Below are positions 15,788-23,958 of a DNA stretch of 64,000 nucleotides, in pieces. A model generated the notes under the pieces. That model was not told the origin of the DNA. It searched no databases and saw nothing but the letters and a program-made list of their open reading frames with translations. The stretch is taken from assembly GCA_035633215.1 (NCBI GenBank), contig DASQFI010000033.1:62001-126000 (forward strand). The letters are read 5' to 3'. Origin of the DNA: DASQFI01 sp035633215 (GTDB taxonomy: Bacteria; Acidobacteriota; Vicinamibacteria; Vicinamibacterales; SCN-69-37). The translations under genes were made by a program, and so were the position numbers. Position 1 is the stretch's first letter. Each line of letters starts with the position of its first letter.

Positions 15788-16713
15788 CGTCCTTGTTCTC
15801 ACTCCTCTTTGCCTGTTGCCTCTTCACGGCTGACGCCGCGCAAAATCAGGCAGTGACCGCCGGCACGACGCTGGACGAGACGCTGCCGCCCGGCGCCAAC
15901 TACGACAAAGCCGAATTCCGATTCTGGCTGCCGCCAGGCGCCACCGCCGTCCGTGCCGTCGTCGTGCTCGTGCCCGGATCGAATGGGGATGGGCGGCCGA
16001 TGGTCGCCGACGCGTTCTGGCAGGAGTTCGCGACCAGACTGCAGCTCGCGCTGGTGGCCTGTCGTTTCACCGACAAGCCGCACGACCAGTCCTTCATCGA
16101 GGACTACGTGAACGTCTCGCGCGGCAGCGGCCAGGCGCTGCTCGACGTGATCGGGAAGTTTGCCGAACGCAGCGGACACGCGGAGATCGCGCGCGCCCCG
16201 TTGCTCCTCTGGGGCATGTCGGCCGGCGGGCAATTCAACTACGAGTTCGTCGCCTGGAAACCGGAGCGCGTCGCCGCGTTCATCGTCAACAAAGGCGGCA
16301 TCTACTACAGCGCGCTCCTCTCCAAGGCCGCGCGTGAGGTACCGGGATTCCTTTTTGTTGGGGAGAAAGATCTGCAGTCGCGCATCGAGACGATTACGGG
16401 GCTCTTCGCCGTCAACCGCCGCGGCGGCGCCATCTGGGCGCTCGTCGTCGAGCCTGGCGCCGGCCACGTCGTCGGCCAGTCGAAGGACTTGGGCGCGCTG
16501 CTGTTCGAGGAGGCGCTCACGCTCCGCCTCGGTGCGGCCGGCACCGAACCCGCAGCGCTCAAGTCAATCGCCGGCGCGCCAGGCTTCGTCGGCGATCTGA
16601 AAGCGGGGACGTTCCAGCCTGCGCCGACACCCGGCACGCCAGCGGCTACGAACGCGTGGCTGCCAACCGAGCGGCTCGCGAAAGCGTGGCAGGCGGTCGT
16701 CGCCGCCAGGTGA
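15784..16713 (+). CDS. Exported alpha/beta hydrolase, esterase-like
   Basis: This 309-residue protein has a signal peptide (FSLLFACCLFTADAA) and an alpha/beta hydrolase body. It shows strand-turn segments VRAVVVLVPGSNGDGRP and the nucleophile elbow GMSAGG. A KPERVAAFIVNKGGIYY segment follows, and a late histidine lies in PGAGHVVGQ. It resembles polyhydroxybutyrate-depolymerase or feruloyl-esterase-like proteins, but no specific substrate can be named. The ATG overlaps the amidase stop codon, so the two are translated together and may act on one extracellular substrate. Confidence 0.8.
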   Translation: MTSLFSLLFACCLFTADAAQNQAVTAGTTLDETLPPGANYDKAEFRFWLPPGATAVRAVVVLVPGSNGDGRPMVADAFWQEFATRLQLALVACRFTDKPHDQSFIEDYVNVSRGSGQALLDVIGKFAERSGHAEIARAPLLLWGMSAGGQFNYEFVAWKPERVAAFIVNKGGIYYSALLSKAAREVPGFLFVGEKDLQSRIETITGLFAVNRRGGAIWALVVEPGAGHVVGQSKDLGALLFEEALTLRLGAAGTEPAALKSIAGAPGFVGDLKAGTFQPAPTPGTPAATNAWLPTERLAKAWQAVVAAR

Positions 16714-16771
16714 CTCGGGAGGTCGCCGTCCACCCGAATGCAGGCAACCCTCCATCGTCTAAACTTCGAAG

Positions 16772-17725
16772 ATGCCCTCCACCGACGTCGCTGATTCTGT
16801 TCTGAAAGCGATTGGCCGTACGCCTGTCGTGCGCCTGAACAAACTCGTCCCGCCCGGAAGCGCGGACGTCTTCGTGAAGCTCGAGTACGTGAATCCCACC
16901 GGATCGTACAAAGACCGGATGGCCCTCGCGATGATCGAAGGCGCCGAAGCGCGCGGCGCGCTCAAGCCCGGCATGCGGGTCGTCGAGTTCACCGGCGGCA
17001 GTACGGGATCGTCCCTGGCAATGGTCTGCGCGGCGAAAGGCTACACGTTCTCACCGCTGTCATCGGATGCCTTCGCGCGCGAGAAGATCCAGACGATGGA
17101 GGCATTTGGCGCCAGCGTGGAAATGGTGGCGAGCGACGGCGGCAAAGTGACGCCAGCCCTGTTCGATCGTTTCAAGGCGCGCATCGCGACGCTGAAAGAT
17201 CAGCCGGGCACGTTCTGGACGGATCAGTTCAACAACACGGACGCGCTGAAGGGCTACAGCCAGATTGGCGTCGAGTTGCTCGAGCAGGTCGGATCGATCG
17301 ACGTGTTCTGCGGCGCCGTCGGAACCGCCGGCATGCTGGTTGGCGTGTCTCGCGCACTGAAAGCGGGTGGCTGTCGAGCCCGGATCGTCGCCCTGGAGCC
17401 CACCGGGTCGCCGGTATTGACGACCGGCAAGAGCGGCGCCCATCGCGTCGAGGGCATCGCGCCCGGGTTCGTGCCGCCGCATCTGAAGTCCAGCGACTAC
17501 GACGACGCGCGCGCGATCGATGAGGAAGAAGCGCGCGAGATGGCGCGCCGGCTCGCGAGAGAGGAAGGGATCTTCGCCGGCATCTCGTCAGGGCTCAACG
17601 TCGTCGGGGCGCTCCAGCTTGCCCGTGAGCTGGGGACCGGGCATCGCGTCGCGACCGTGGCGGTGGACACGGGGCTCAAGTACCTGGCGGGTGATCTGTT
17701 TCAGAGCACCTCGCCCAGGTCTTGA
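16772..17725 (+). CDS. PLP-dependent cysteine synthase family protein
   Basis: This 317-residue fold-type II PLP enzyme has the Schiff-base lysine K47 in NPTGSYKDRMA and the substrate loop TGGSTGSSLA. A glycine-rich phosphate-binding loop follows in FCGAVGTAGMLVGVSRAL. Cysteine synthases usually have SVKDR and TSGNTG; here the tyrosine before the lysine and the altered loop suggest a diverged member (for example a cystathionine-beta-synthase-like or other beta-replacement enzyme). No serine acetyltransferase is nearby. Cytosolic. Orientation matches the amidase/esterase pair, with a 58-base gap. Confidence 0.85.
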   Translation: MPSTDVADSVLKAIGRTPVVRLNKLVPPGSADVFVKLEYVNPTGSYKDRMALAMIEGAEARGALKPGMRVVEFTGGSTGSSLAMVCAAKGYTFSPLSSDAFAREKIQTMEAFGASVEMVASDGGKVTPALFDRFKARIATLKDQPGTFWTDQFNNTDALKGYSQIGVELLEQVGSIDVFCGAVGTAGMLVGVSRALKAGGCRARIVALEPTGSPVLTTGKSGAHRVEGIAPGFVPPHLKSSDYDDARAIDEEEAREMARRLAREEGIFAGISSGLNVVGALQLARELGTGHRVATVAVDTGLKYLAGDLFQSTSPRS

Positions 17726-17753
17726 GCCCGATCCTGCGCACGCGGGCTCGACG

Positions 17754-18227
17754 TTACGCCTGCGCCATCTGTTTGAAGAACTCCGCCGCGCGCTGCTGGA
17801 TCTCGTCGTGCGTGAGATCTTCGGTGCGCGTCGCGATCCACCAGGTGTAGCCGTTGGGATCGGCCACGGCGCCCGCGCGGTCGCCCCAGAACTGGTTGTC
17901 CATCGGCATCTGCACGGTGGCGCCGGCGCTGACGGCTTTGCCGAAGAGCGCATCGGCCTCGTCGACGTACAACCAGAACGACGCCGGCGATCCGCCCAAC
18001 GCCTTCGGGCCCTTCTGGCCCGGCATCACGTCGTTGACCATGAAGCGTGAGCTCCCGATTTTGATCTCGGCGTGCATGATCTTGCCGTCGGGACCGAGAC
18101 CGCGGTTGATCTCTTCGGCGCCAAACGCCCGTTTGTACCAATCGATCGTCTCCGCGCAATTGTCCAACGTGAGTTGCGGCGTCAGGGTGTAAAGCCCCGG
18201 AGGCACCGCGTTCGCTGCTTTCGCCAT
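17754..18227 (-). CDS. VOC family (glyoxalase/PhnB-like) protein
   Basis: This 157-residue protein has the paired beta-alpha-beta modules of the vicinal oxygen chelate fold, close to PhnB-like proteins: LTPQLTLDNCAETIDWYKRAFGAEE, then MHAEIKIGSSRFMVND and SFWLYVDEADALFGKAVSAGA, ending with FWGDRAGAVADPNGYTWWIATRTED. The start is at MAKAAN, seven bases after a strong GGGAGG. VOC proteins range from metal enzymes to binding proteins; the substrate is unknown. Confidence 0.85.
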   Translation of the reverse strand: MAKAANAVPPGLYTLTPQLTLDNCAETIDWYKRAFGAEEINRGLGPDGKIMHAEIKIGSSRFMVNDVMPGQKGPKALGGSPASFWLYVDEADALFGKAVSAGATVQMPMDNQFWGDRAGAVADPNGYTWWIATRTEDLTHDEIQQRAAEFFKQMAQA

Positions 18228-18384
18228 CTGAACCTCCCTGGTCACGTGTCACACGGCTGTGACGCGATCCGTCTGTGGAAACAATCAATATGTGTCGAGC
18301 TGACCGGCGGATGCAAGTGGGATGGGGTAGGTGCTAACATCCGCGTCTCTCGTTACATCGTCATCGGAAAAAGGGAGCGTTGCG

Positions 18385-18891
18385 ATGTCACTGCACCGTC
18401 GGATTTTCGTTTCCAGCCTCGCGCTTGCCGCTCTGGTCGCTCTCTCGTCTAATCTGGGCGCCCAGTCAGCCTCGCCTCTGAACGGCACCTGGAAGCTCAA
18501 CGTGGCGAAGTCGAAATACAACCCGGCCACACTCGCCCCGAAAAGCGGGACGACGAAGATCGAAATCACCGGTGACACCATCAAGGCTGTCATCGATGGC
18601 GTCGATCCGGAGGGCCGCGTGACACACCAGGAATACACGGCCAGATTCGACGGCAAAGACCATCCCTGGAAAGGCACCATCGATGGAAAGCCCAATCCGA
18701 ATCAGGACGCGGTCACCTGGAGGAAGATCGACGACTACACGTACGAGACGACGAACAAGCTCAAGGGACAGACGCTGACGACAAACCGGATCGTCGTCGC
18801 GACAGACGGCAAGACGCGAACCAACACCGTGACCGGGAAGAACGCTCAAGGGCAGACGGTGAACAACACGGTCCTCTATGAGAAGCAGTGA
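18385..18891 (+). CDS. Exported 168-residue protein, paralogue 1 of 2
   Basis: A signal peptide (VSSLALAALVALSSNLGAQ) is followed by SPLNGTWKLNVAKSKYNP and a repeated beta-strand pattern (KIEITGDTIKAVIDGVD, EYTARFDGKDHPWKGTIDGKP, KIDDYTYETTNKLKG), ending GKNAQGQTVNNTVLYEK. The gene at 32626 encodes a protein of exactly the same length and about three-quarters identity by eye, and the bases around both starts are also alike (GGAAAAAGGGAG / GGAAAAAAGGAG). It ends 18 bases before a kinase gene and may share its transcript. The fold is probably a small beta-barrel or sandwich; function unknown. Confidence 0.8.
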   Translation: MSLHRRIFVSSLALAALVALSSNLGAQSASPLNGTWKLNVAKSKYNPATLAPKSGTTKIEITGDTIKAVIDGVDPEGRVTHQEYTARFDGKDHPWKGTIDGKPNPNQDAVTWRKIDDYTYETTNKLKGQTLTTNRIVVATDGKTRTNTVTGKNAQGQTVNNTVLYEKQ

Positions 18892-18909
18892 GGGGTGTAG
18901 GATCGGCGC

Positions 18910-21813
18910 GTGATCGGCGAGACCGTTTCCCACTATCGCATTCTCGCGGAAATCGGCGCGGGCGGCATGGGTGTCGTCTACAAGGCGGAAGACCTGCGCC
19001 TCGGGCGGTTCGTCGCCCTGAAGTTCCTTCCGCCGCAGCTCGTGCGTGATGACGACGCCAAGCGCAGGCTGTTTGCGGAGGCTCGCGCGGCATCGGCGCT
19101 GGATCACGCCAACGTCTGCACGATCTACGACGTCGAGGAGCTGCCGGACGGACGCGCGTTCCTCGCCATGGCGTTTTGCGATGGCGAGACGCTCACCGCA
19201 CGACTGGAGCGTGGCGCCGTTCCGGCCGGTGAAGCCGCCCGCCTGGCCCTGCAGATCGCGCACGGCCTCGCCCGGGCCCATCAGGCGGGCATCGTCCATC
19301 GTGACGTGAAGCCCGGCAACATCATGGTCACGCGCGAGGGCGAGGCGAAGATCCTCGACTTCGGCATCGCGAAGGCCGCGGGCGGCCCCGACCTCACGCG
19401 AACTGGCACCACGGTTGGAACCATCGCCTACATGGCGCCGGAGCATATCCGCGGCGGCCCCGCCGACGAGCAGAGCGACGTATGGGCGCTTGGCGTCGTG
19501 CTCTACGAGATGCTCGCCGGCCGCCGCTTGTTCTCCGGATCCGACAACTTCGAGTTGTTGCAGGCCATCGTGGAACGGCCGCTCCCACCTCTTCAATCGC
19601 CCGGCGTGAGCGCCGAACTCACCGGCATCGTCTCTCGCGCGCTCGACCGCGACCGCGGCAAACGTTACGCCCATGCCAGCGAGATGGCGCAGGCGCTCGA
19701 GCAGTATCTCCAGCACACCACGACCGGCACCGTGACAGACGGCGCGGTCGTCCGCGGCCGGTCGCGCAGTCGCGCGATCGTCGCGGCAGTGCTCGTGATC
19801 GCCGGAGGCCTGGCCGGTTTCTGGGTCTGGCGGTCGAGCGGCGCCCGGTCGGCGCGCCAGGCCGCGCTGCCGGAAGCGCTGCGGCTTGCCGACCTCGACC
19901 GCTATGGCGAGGCGTTTGTGCTCGCCACGAGCGCCGAACGCGCCATCGCCGGCGATTCGGTGCTGGCGAGTCTCTGGCCGCGAATCTCTCGCACGATCAC
20001 CATCACGACGTCGCCGGATGGGGCGGATGTGTCGTTCAGCGTCATCGGCGGCGACGGCACGTGGCATCCGCTCGGCCGGACGCCGCTGACGAATGTCCGG
20101 GTGCCGCGGGGCGTCTTCCGGTGGCGTGTGGAGAAGCCAGGGTTCGACACGCTCGACATCGTCCGGTCCACGGAGGCTGTTGTGCTGCTGCCCGGCCTCC
20201 AGGACGGTCTGGTGTTGGCCCCATCGGGCGCCACGCCGGCCGGGATGGTGCCGGTCAGCGTGCCAGCCGCCGGGCTGCGGATCACGATCACCGGTTTCGA
20301 CTACAACACATCGGTCCCGGCGCCGAGCTACTTCATCGACGCGCGTGAAGTCACCAACGCCGAGTTCAAGGCGTTCGTCGACGCAGGCGGCTACGAGAAG
20401 CGCGACTTCTGGACCGAGCCGTTCGTGCGGAACGGGCAGCCGCTCGACTGGACGACGGCGATGACGATCTTCCGCGATCACACCGGGCGTCCCGGGCCCG
20501 CGACCTGGCAGGGTGGCGCGCCGCCGGCCGGACAGGAACAACATCCGGTGACGGGCGTGAGCTGGTACGAGGCCGCGGCCTACGCGGCGTTCCGTGGTAA
20601 GCGCCTGCCCACGATTCATCACTGGTCCCACGCCGCCCGGCCGGATTTGGGCGATGCGATCACGCGGACGAGCAATTTCGGCGGCGCCGGACCCCAGCCG
20701 GCGAGCGCATCGCGCGGCCTCGGTCCGTACGGCACGGTCGACATGGCCGGGAACGTCAAAGAGTGGGCGTGGAACGACACCGGCAGCGGCACGCGGTATC
20801 TGCTGGGCGGCGGGTGGAACGAGCCGGACTATCAGTTTCTGTACTCCGATTCGCGATCGCCGTTCGATCGGTCGGACACCAACGGCTTTCGGTGCATGGC
20901 CGACGGCGAGCGTCCCGCGCCCCCGGCGCTCGCCTCAGCGATTGCGCCGCCCTCACGCAACTACGCGGCGGAACGGCCGGTCGCCGACGCGGTCTTCAAA
21001 ATCTACGCCGATCAGTACGTCTACGACCGCACGCCGCTCGAATCGCGCATCGAGAGAACGGACGATGCGAAGCCGCATTGGCGGCATGAGGTCGTCACGA
21101 TTGCCGCGGCCTACGGCGGCGAACGGCTGCCGATCCATCTCTTCCTGCCGAAGAACGTCAAGCCGCCGTTTCAGACCGTGCTGCTCTTTCCCGGATCCGG
21201 CGTCATCCGCAGTCCGAGCAGTGCGAACCTGACGCCGGAGACTGCCGGGATCGACTTCGTGCCCATGAGCGGTCGCGCCGTGGCGTTTCCCGTCTATAAG
21301 TACACGTTCGAACGGGCCGACCCGAAAGTCACGTCGTCGTGGGCGGTGCCCACGCGCGCATATACGACGTGGATTCAACAGGTGGTGATGGATGCGAGAC
21401 GCACGCTCGACTACCTCGAGACGCGGCCCGACATGGACAGCGGCCGGCTCGCGTACTATGGCGTGTCGTGGGGCGCCCGGTTAGCGCCCATCACCATCGC
21501 CCTGGACTCGCGGATCAAGGCCGGTGTCCTCTTGATGGGCGGATTCGGCAGCACGGCGCCGGCGCCGGAAGCCGACCCGTTCAATTTCGCGCCGCGGGTG
21601 CGCGTGCCGATCCTCATGCTGAACGGCGACGAGGACTTCATCTTCCCGCTCCAGACGCTTCAGCGGCCGCTCTTCGATGGTCTGGGCACGCCGGCCGCCG
21701 ACAAGCGGCATGTGCTCTTCCCGGGCGGTCACGAGATCGGGGCGACCAAGCGCAGTCAGGTCATCGCGGAAATCGTCGGCTGGCTGGACAAGTACCTCGG
21801 GCGGGTGCACTGA
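18910..21813 (+). CDS. Ser/Thr kinase - TM - PEGA - SUMF1-like - alpha/beta hydrolase fusion (copy 1)
   Basis: One 967-residue chain. Residues 1-270: PknB-type kinase with GAGGMGVVYKAED glycine loop, K38, HRDVKPGN (D132), DFG 150-152 and APE 176-178. One membrane helix at about 289-307 puts the rest outside the cytosol. Residues about 361-430: PEGA-like. About 430-665: SUMF1/FGE-sulfatase fold (YFIDAREVTNAEFKAFV, GVSWYEAAAYAAFRGKRLP, DMAGNVKEWAW, NGFRCMAD). The paired cysteines used by true formylglycine-generating enzymes are absent, so that reaction is unlikely. About 690-967: alpha/beta hydrolase with S853 in GVSWGARL, D907/D909 and H941. A second copy is at 40892. GTG start. It looks intact; a receptor-like role with an enzymatic or ligand-binding outside part is inferred. 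Confidence 0.88.
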   Translation: MIGETVSHYRILAEIGAGGMGVVYKAEDLRLGRFVALKFLPPQLVRDDDAKRRLFAEARAASALDHANVCTIYDVEELPDGRAFLAMAFCDGETLTARLERGAVPAGEAARLALQIAHGLARAHQAGIVHRDVKPGNIMVTREGEAKILDFGIAKAAGGPDLTRTGTTVGTIAYMAPEHIRGGPADEQSDVWALGVVLYEMLAGRRLFSGSDNFELLQAIVERPLPPLQSPGVSAELTGIVSRALDRDRGKRYAHASEMAQALEQYLQHTTTGTVTDGAVVRGRSRSRAIVAAVLVIAGGLAGFWVWRSSGARSARQAALPEALRLADLDRYGEAFVLATSAERAIAGDSVLASLWPRISRTITITTSPDGADVSFSVIGGDGTWHPLGRTPLTNVRVPRGVFRWRVEKPGFDTLDIVRSTEAVVLLPGLQDGLVLAPSGATPAGMVPVSVPAAGLRITITGFDYNTSVPAPSYFIDAREVTNAEFKAFVDAGGYEKRDFWTEPFVRNGQPLDWTTAMTIFRDHTGRPGPATWQGGAPPAGQEQHPVTGVSWYEAAAYAAFRGKRLPTIHHWSHAARPDLGDAITRTSNFGGAGPQPASASRGLGPYGTVDMAGNVKEWAWNDTGSGTRYLLGGGWNEPDYQFLYSDSRSPFDRSDTNGFRCMADGERPAPPALASAIAPPSRNYAAERPVADAVFKIYADQYVYDRTPLESRIERTDDAKPHWRHEVVTIAAAYGGERLPIHLFLPKNVKPPFQTVLLFPGSGVIRSPSSANLTPETAGIDFVPMSGRAVAFPVYKYTFERADPKVTSSWAVPTRAYTTWIQQVVMDARRTLDYLETRPDMDSGRLAYYGVSWGARLAPITIALDSRIKAGVLLMGGFGSTAPAPEADPFNFAPRVRVPILMLNGDEDFIFPLQTLQRPLFDGLGTPAADKRHVLFPGGHEIGATKRSQVIAEIVGWLDKYLGRVH

Positions 21814-21814
21814 C

Positions 21815-21845
21815 GCCCGCCTTCGCTCTTCGAGTTTCGGCGGGC
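21815..21845. terminator. Hairpin between convergent kinase and histidine kinase genes
   Basis: Arms GCCCGCC (21815-21821) and GGCGGGC (21839-21845) flank a 17-base loop in the 41-base gap between two convergent stops. It lacks a strong T-run on either side. It may be a two-way terminator or a REP-like unit. Confidence 0.45.
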
Positions 21846-21854
21846 AAGCGAGCG

Positions 21855-23261
21855 TTAAGCCTCGGGCAAACTGAAGCCGAACGTCACGCCTGACGCGTCC
21901 GACCGGGCCCACACCCGTCCCCCCTGCGCTTCGACCAGGTGCTTGACGATCGCCAGACCGAGCCCGGCGCCGCCCGTTGATCGCCGGCGCGCCGGATCGG
22001 CGCGATAGAAGCGCTCGAACACGCGCGCGAGCTGGTCCGGCTCGAGCGAGCTGCCGGTGTTGTGCACCTCGAAAATCGCCTGCCCGTCGTCCTGCGACCC
22101 ACGCACGGTAATCGTCCCGCCAGCCGGCGTGTGGCGATCGGCGTTCGTGAACAGGTTCACGAGCATCTGGCGGACACGAACGACGTCGGCGCGGGCTCGC
22201 AGCGACGCATCAACGGCGACCCGAAGCCGTTCGCCGGGCTCGAGACCGGCGGCGCGTGCGGCTGACAGCGCCACGTCGGCGAGTGCGACGTCCGTCGGCG
22301 CCAGACTCAGCTCCCGTGCTTCGGCCGCCGCGAGTTCCTGGAGGTCGTCGACCAGACGCGACAGGTGACGCACTTCGTCGCTCGCGCCCGCAACCTCCTG
22401 CCGCGGATCGGTCGAGAGACCATCGACGATGGTCTCGAGCCGGCAGCGCAGAGCGGTCAGCGGCGTGCGCAGCTCGTGCGCGATGTCGTGGACGAGCTGG
22501 CGGCGAAGCGTTTCCTGCCGCTCGAGTTCGGACGCCATCACGTTGAAGCTTTGCCCGAGCTCGGCAATCTCGTCCGAGCCGCGCGTCTTCACGCGACGAG
22601 AGAGATCTCCGCCCGCCAGATCCCGCGCCGCCAGGCGCAATTCCCCGAGAGGCCCGACGATGCGACGGGCGAGCACCCATGTCATCCCCAGCGCCATGAC
22701 ACCTACGATCGTCGTCGCAATCAGCAACCGTCGATCGACCGATCCCAGAAACGCGGCGCTCGGCGGCACGACGCCGGTCGCCGGAATTGAAAACAGATGC
22801 ACTGTAGCGACCGTCCGGTCGCCGCAGGACACGACCGGGGCGTTGCCGCCGATGAACTTCAGGGTGATACCTTCAGTGGTGCCGCGTTGCTCGCGCGTGA
22901 CCTCGACCGTGAGCGCGTCGCCTGCCAGCCGGATCCGAACGTCGCGCAAATCCACTTCGCCTGGGCCGCCCCTTGCGATCAGGCCTCCGTGTTCGTCGAC
23001 CAGAAGCACGATCTCCCGGTTCCTGAGGTGTGAAGCCGCTTCCCGGAGCGCATTCGCGTCGCGGCAATGGCCGGTCAGCCTGGAAGCGATCTCCACCGCA
23101 TCCCGGGAGCGGACCATCGACGATCGTTCTTCCTCATGCTCCTGGAAGCGGCGAAACTCCATCCGCGTCGTCTGGCGCGCGGACAGCGCGACGGCCACGA
23201 CCGCCGCGATCGCCAGGACGCCGACGGCCAGCAGGAGTCTGGTCTGGAGACTAGAGATCAT
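21855..23261 (-). CDS. Two-component sensor histidine kinase with HAMP domain
   Basis: This 468-residue inner-membrane kinase has a first helix at about 8-28, a periplasmic region of about 150 residues and a second helix at about 178-198. HAMP follows at about 199-252, the HisKA box VHDIAHELRTPL with H262, then the ATPase domain with N-box NLFTNADRHT and G-box GGAGLGLAIVKHLV. It overlaps the response regulator gene upstream by 11 bases, so the pair is cotranscribed. The order (regulator then kinase) and type resemble BaeSR/CpxAR-like envelope stress systems; the signal is unknown. Confidence 0.93.
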   Translation of the reverse strand: MISSLQTRLLLAVGVLAIAAVVAVALSARQTTRMEFRRFQEHEEERSSMVRSRDAVEIASRLTGHCRDANALREAASHLRNREIVLLVDEHGGLIARGGPGEVDLRDVRIRLAGDALTVEVTREQRGTTEGITLKFIGGNAPVVSCGDRTVATVHLFSIPATGVVPPSAAFLGSVDRRLLIATTIVGVMALGMTWVLARRIVGPLGELRLAARDLAGGDLSRRVKTRGSDEIAELGQSFNVMASELERQETLRRQLVHDIAHELRTPLTALRCRLETIVDGLSTDPRQEVAGASDEVRHLSRLVDDLQELAAAEARELSLAPTDVALADVALSAARAAGLEPGERLRVAVDASLRARADVVRVRQMLVNLFTNADRHTPAGGTITVRGSQDDGQAIFEVHNTGSSLEPDQLARVFERFYRADPARRRSTGGAGLGLAIVKHLVEAQGGRVWARSDASGVTFGFSLPEA

Positions 23262-23937
23262 CCGATGTGGCCAGCCGATACCCGAGGCCGTGCGCGGTGA
23301 GCACGTAGCGCGGCTCGTCGCCCGGCTCGAGCTTGCGGCGGAGATTGGTCACGTGCGCGTCGATCGTCCGGTCGAGTCCCTCGTAGTCGGGACCGAAGAT
23401 CCGCGCGACCAGCTCGTCGCGCGTGAAGATGCGGCCCGGATGGCGCGCCAGCGCCGCGAGCAGCCGGAATTCCGTCGGCGTGAGCGCGACCGCCCTGCCG
23501 CCGATTCGTGCCTGCCGCGCCCAGAGATCCACTTCGAGCTCGCCGACCGTCGTCTTCGATGAAGGCGTGGCGGAGGCCTGCCGGCCGCGGCGAAGGAGGG
23601 CCTGCACGCGCGCGACGACCTCTCGCGGACTGAATGGCTTGGGGACATAGTCGTCGGCGCCGACGTCGAAGCCGGCCAGCCGATCGTCCTCGGACGCGCG
23701 CGCGGTCAACATCAGGATCGGCACGGTCGACGACTGTCGCAGGCGCCGGCAGACCTCGAGTCCGGCGATGCCCGGGATCATCAGATCGAGCACGACGGCG
23801 CCGACATCGGGCGCCGACGCAAGCTGCAGGCCGGTCATGCCGTCTTCCGCCACGGTGACGTCGAGTCCCGCCTGCTCCAGGTACAGCACCAGCGTGTCGG
23901 AAACCACCGCGTCATCCTCGATGACGACGATCTTCAT
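23251..23937 (-). CDS. OmpR/PhoB-family response regulator
   Basis: This 228-residue regulator has a receiver domain with phospho-acceptor D51 in VVLDLMIPG, acidic pair IEDD and K100 in DDYVPKPFSP. A winged-helix DNA-binding domain follows, with RIFTRDELVARIFGPDYEG and RTIDAHVTNLRRKLEP. The start overlaps nothing upstream; the end overlaps the histidine kinase start. It should be phosphorylated by the adjacent kinase and control an unknown set of genes, possibly including the serine hydrolase upstream (21-base gap, same strand). Confidence 0.95.
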   Translation of the reverse strand: MKIVVIEDDAVVSDTLVLYLEQAGLDVTVAEDGMTGLQLASAPDVGAVVLDLMIPGIAGLEVCRRLRQSSTVPILMLTARASEDDRLAGFDVGADDYVPKPFSPREVVARVQALLRRGRQASATPSSKTTVGELEVDLWARQARIGGRAVALTPTEFRLLAALARHPGRIFTRDELVARIFGPDYEGLDRTIDAHVTNLRRKLEPGDEPRYVLTAHGLGYRLATSDDL

Positions 23938-23958
23938 TGATGAAAGTGTAGGCCGGCC

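Noticed and set aside
18466..20631. 721-codon open frame on the minus strand
   Set aside because: Antisense of the exported protein and kinase fusion; composition-driven with no recognisable motifs.
18910..21813. Formylglycine-generating enzyme activity for the SUMF1-like domain
   Set aside because: The segment expected to carry the two active-site cysteines has none; only the structural GFRC motif is kept.
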